Assembly (NCBI GenBank): GCA_003224835.1
Contig: QHZX01000353.1
Span: 1-6,674 of the forward strand
Direction of reading: 5' to 3'
DNA from: Acidobacteriota bacterium
Lineage (GTDB): Bacteria > Acidobacteriota > Terriglobia > Terriglobales > Acidobacteriaceae
Length of the DNA stretch: 6,674 nt
The notes beneath the pieces were generated by a model that did not search any database, was not told the DNA's origin, and saw only the letters and a list, made by a program, of their open reading frames with translations. This document shows positions 4,804 through 6,674 of this stretch, piece by piece. Positions within the stretch are counted from its first letter, which is position 1, and the number at the start of each line of letters is the position of its first letter. The translations under genes were made by a program, and so were the position numbers.

Positions 4804-5565
4804 TTAACTCGCCTTTGCTGTGGAAACGCGCCGAGCTGTCCGGGCGCCGATTGCTGTTTGTCGCGCAGAGGATTCGTCTGCTATGAAGGGCAAAACAATG
4901 CGAAGCTGTGTCCCTCGACCACGACGCGAATGGATCGTCATGGTGCCGCAAAGTGCTACCACGCGTTCACGCATTCCAGTCAGCCCAAATCCGTCCTCGT
5001 GATCACTTTTCGTTGATATTCCGGCACCGTCGTCTTCTATTTCAAGCTGGACCTTGCCACCGGCCACGTACAGTCTGACTGTGAAATTTCGTGCTTGGGA
5101 GTGTTTCGAGATATTGTGAAGGGCTTCCTGGGTAGACCGGTAGACCGCCACTTCGATGTCGTGATTCATCGGAGCAATTTCTGCAGGCAAATCCAGACGA
5201 GCTTTCATCCCGGTCTGATTGGCGAGCAGTTGTGCTTGCCGTCGAATTGCGGCAAGCAATCCCAGCTCTTCCAGAACTCGGGGTGAGAGTCTGGCGATGA
5301 TCCGCCGCAGGCCTTCGATGGTGCGATCAAGTACTTCGAGCGATTCCTCAACTCTGGCTTGCTGTTCTGCATTCTTGGCTTCGGACGCGAGCATCTCAAG
5401 TTGAAACCGCAAGACCATCAACGCCTGCCCGGTCTCATCATGTAACTCCCGGCTGATGCGCCGACGCTCCTCTTCTTCTCCCTTTAACAAGTGGCGCGAC
5501 ACCTCACCGATATCGGAGTTGGTCTTATCAGGGGATTGCCGCCGTGGCGCAGCTTTATGAGACAC
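4804..5565 (-). CDS. soluble NarX/DegS-type histidine kinase without a sensor domain
   Basis: A 253-residue two-component kinase. The HisKA_3 dimerisation helix, with the phospho-acceptor His42 in RRRISRELHDETGQAL, spans about 30-98. The HATPase_c domain spans about 135-228: N-box STQEALHNISKH at about 144-155, G1 box EDDGAGIS at about 177-184, G2 box GFGLTGMRER at about 192-201, and a last strand GTQLRIVLPF. About 25 poorly conserved C-terminal residues follow. Only some 30 residues precede the catalytic core; there is no membrane helix, PAS, GAF or HAMP, so any signal must come from the cytosol or a partner. The start is GTG 5565: two in-frame TGA codons sit directly upstream (5571-5566) and GAGG (5575-5572) lies 6 nt away. 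It is the first gene of an operon with the response regulator, which is its likely phospho-acceptor but is interrupted. The operon is divergent from aroC. Confidence 0.93.
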   Translation of the reverse strand: MSHKAAPRRQSPDKTNSDIGEVSRHLLKGEEEERRRISRELHDETGQALMVLRFQLEMLASEAKNAEQQARVEESLEVLDRTIEGLRRIIARLSPRVLEELGLLAAIRRQAQLLANQTGMKARLDLPAEIAPMNHDIEVAVYRSTQEALHNISKHSQARNFTVRLYVAGGKVQLEIEDDGAGISTKSDHEDGFGLTGMRERVVALCGTMTIHSRRGRGTQLRIVLPFIADESSARQTAIGARTARRVSTAKAS

Positions 5566-5602
5566 TCATCACCTCAGAACCGAAAACACTCCGTGCCCAG
5601 GC

Positions 5603-5625
5603 GGAAACGAACTGGAACAGTTTCC
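5603..5625. promoter_or_regulatory. nested inverted repeat in the kinase leader (possible operator)
   Basis: AACTG-GAA-CAGTT (5610-5622) is a 13-bp dyad, overlapped by a wider pair GGAAAC/GTTTCC (5603-5608 and 5620-5625). It lies about 40 bp upstream of the kinase start, in the divergent region shared with aroC. A dyad here could be a regulator site; no binding protein can be named. Confidence 0.3.
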
Positions 5626-5693
5626 ATACGTTTTACAGTACTTTCCTTCCACACGAAATACGCGTAGCCAAGTCTTTGATGAAAACCGGAGTT

Positions 5694-5707
5694 GCGGGTT
5701 TGCCCGC
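5694..5707. other. short GC-rich hairpin in the kinase-aroC intergenic region
   Basis: GCGGG and CCCGC form a 5-bp all-GC stem with a 4-nt TTTG loop, about 40 bp upstream of aroC. No T-run follows. It may be an operator or chance. The rest of 5566-5746 shows no ORF of note. Confidence 0.25.
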
Positions 5708-5732
5708 ACCTTCGGCTACATTATTCATCGGA

Positions 5733-5738
5733 TACAAT
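5733..5738 (+). promoter_or_regulatory. candidate -10 element placed for leaderless aroC
   Basis: TACAAT matches the -10 consensus at five of six positions and ends 8 nt before the aroC ATG, so transcription would begin at or next to the start codon. No convincing -35 is seen at 16-18 nt upstream, and aroC has no good SD. Confidence 0.3.
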
Positions 5739-5746
5739 CCGAGTAG

Positions 5747-6674
5747 ATGCTCAAATTCTTCACCTCAGGGGAGTCTCACGGCGAGGCGCTGGTGGCATTT
5801 CTTTCTGGTCTTCCCGCCGGCCTGGAGATTTCTCAGGAGTTCGTAGATCACGAGCTGTGGCGCAGGCAACAGGGCTATGGCCGTGGCGGCCGGATGAAAA
5901 TCGAGCGTGACACCGCTCGAATACTCTCGGGGATCCGCCATGGAAAAACCATTGGTTCGCCGATTTCCATGCTGCTCGAAAACCGTGACTGGAAGAATTG
6001 GCAGGAACAGCTTCCGGTCGAAAAAGGCGATCCCAGCCTGCATAAGAGGGTTGCATCGCCGCGCCCGGGCCATGCCGACCTGGCAGGTGCCCTGAAGTAC
6101 AACTTTTCGGAAGCCAGATACGTTCTGGAGCGGGCTTCGGCCAGAGAATCCGCCGCGCGGGTCGCCGTCGGAGCCCTGGCAAAGTTATTTCTGCAGGAGC
6201 TCGGCATCGAGGTCTTAAGTCATGTGGTGGCGGTTGGGGGTGCCAACGTTGAGCGCGAGGTCCCCTGGAAAGAGATCAAGGTAAGTTGCAGCCGCAACGA
6301 AGTGCTGCTCAACTGCGCCGATCCGGATTCGGAACAGCGGATGAAAGCCGAAGTCGATAAGGTTCTGCGTACCGGAGACTCTGTCGGCGGCGTCTTCGAG
6401 GTGGTAGCACATGGGGTGCCCCCCGGATTAGGCACCTATGCGCAGTGGGACGAACGGCTGGACGGCCAACTCGCCGCGGCGGTTATGTCCCTGCAAGCCG
6501 TCAAAGCGGTCGAAATCGGCGCGGGGGTGGCTTCGGCTTACGCTCCCGGGTCAGATGTCCATGACGAGATCGGATACGACCGCGCCTCTGGCTTTACCCG
6601 CACTCGCAACAACGCCGGGGGTATCGAAGGCGGAGTTTCGAATGGCCAGGAAATTCGCGTTCGCGGATACCTCA
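5747..6674 (+). CDS. aroC: chorismate synthase, 3'-partial
   Basis: AroC converts 5-enolpyruvylshikimate 3-phosphate (EPSP) to chorismate, the last step of the shikimate pathway, using reduced FMN; it works as a cytosolic tetramer. The first 309 codons are visible of the usual 360-390, and the frame is open to the window end. Motifs in order: FFTSGESHGEAL at about 4-15 (first family signature), GYGRGGRMKIERD at about 43-55, SGIRHGKTIGSPI at about 61-73, NRDWKNW, RPGHADLAG at about 106-114, ERASARESAARVA at about 127-139 (second signature), GDSVGGVFEVVAHGVPPGLG, MSLQAVKAVEIGAG, and NNAGGIEGGVSNGQEIRVR near the right edge. No lesion is seen. The start is ATG 5747 because TAG sits in frame directly before it (5744-5746) and the N-terminus begins MLKFFTSGESHG as in homologues. 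The SD is weak (GAG only). It is divergent from the kinase operon. Confidence 0.95.
   Translation, partial: MLKFFTSGESHGEALVAFLSGLPAGLEISQEFVDHELWRRQQGYGRGGRMKIERDTARILSGIRHGKTIGSPISMLLENRDWKNWQEQLPVEKGDPSLHKRVASPRPGHADLAGALKYNFSEARYVLERASARESAARVAVGALAKLFLQELGIEVLSHVVAVGGANVEREVPWKEIKVSCSRNEVLLNCADPDSEQRMKAEVDKVLRTGDSVGGVFEVVAHGVPPGLGTYAQWDERLDGQLAAAVMSLQAVKAVEIGAGVASAYAPGSDVHDEIGYDRASGFTRTRNNAGGIEGGVSNGQEIRVRGYL

Noticed and set aside
5760..6207. Minus-strand ORFs of 102-140 codons
   Set aside because: They are antisense to aroC, whose motifs are unmistakable in the plus frame.

Overview
The window reads as chromosomal DNA from a GC-rich (roughly 55-60% by eye), Gram-negative-type bacterium. 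The mix of genes points towards Acidobacteriota (Terriglobia / Koribacter-like): a Pro/Ala-rich TPR protein, a small one-TM-helix protein, a stand-alone MerR regulator, and a soluble NarX/DegS-type kinase with a NarL-type regulator beside aroC. This assignment is an inference from remembered gene style, not from a search.

Plus-strand block (1-3219): the C-terminal part of a TPR protein that runs off the left edge; a small membrane protein with a TTG start and a good Shine-Dalgarno (SD); a complete LOG-family (TIGR00730) Rossmann protein; an intergenic element of two inverted arrays of 7-bp repeats; and thiE (thiamine-phosphate synthase). thiE starts at a TTG with no visible SD directly beside the repeat. 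It is broken by an in-frame TGA at codon 170, yet the rest of the conserved C-terminus continues in the same frame to 3219.

Minus-strand block (3274-5565): a MerR-type regulator; a miniature transcription unit at 3772-3985 with a promoter, a near-perfect SD, a 13-codon lysine-rich ORF and two hairpins, the last one a rho-independent terminator; a short decamer repeat; and a histidine kinase/response regulator operon. The response regulator is split by an in-frame TAG at codon 89, between the conserved Thr and Lys of its receiver domain. The kinase is intact and has no sensor domain.

Right end (5566-6674): a divergent intergenic region of about 180 bp, then the first 309 codons of aroC (chorismate synthase), cut by the window edge.

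The main points of interest are the tiny lysine-rich gene with its own complete expression signals, the two in-frame nonsense codons each explicable by one base substitution in an otherwise conserved gene, and the heptamer repeat element that abuts the broken thiE. I found no CRISPR array, tRNA, rRNA, transposase or defence system.
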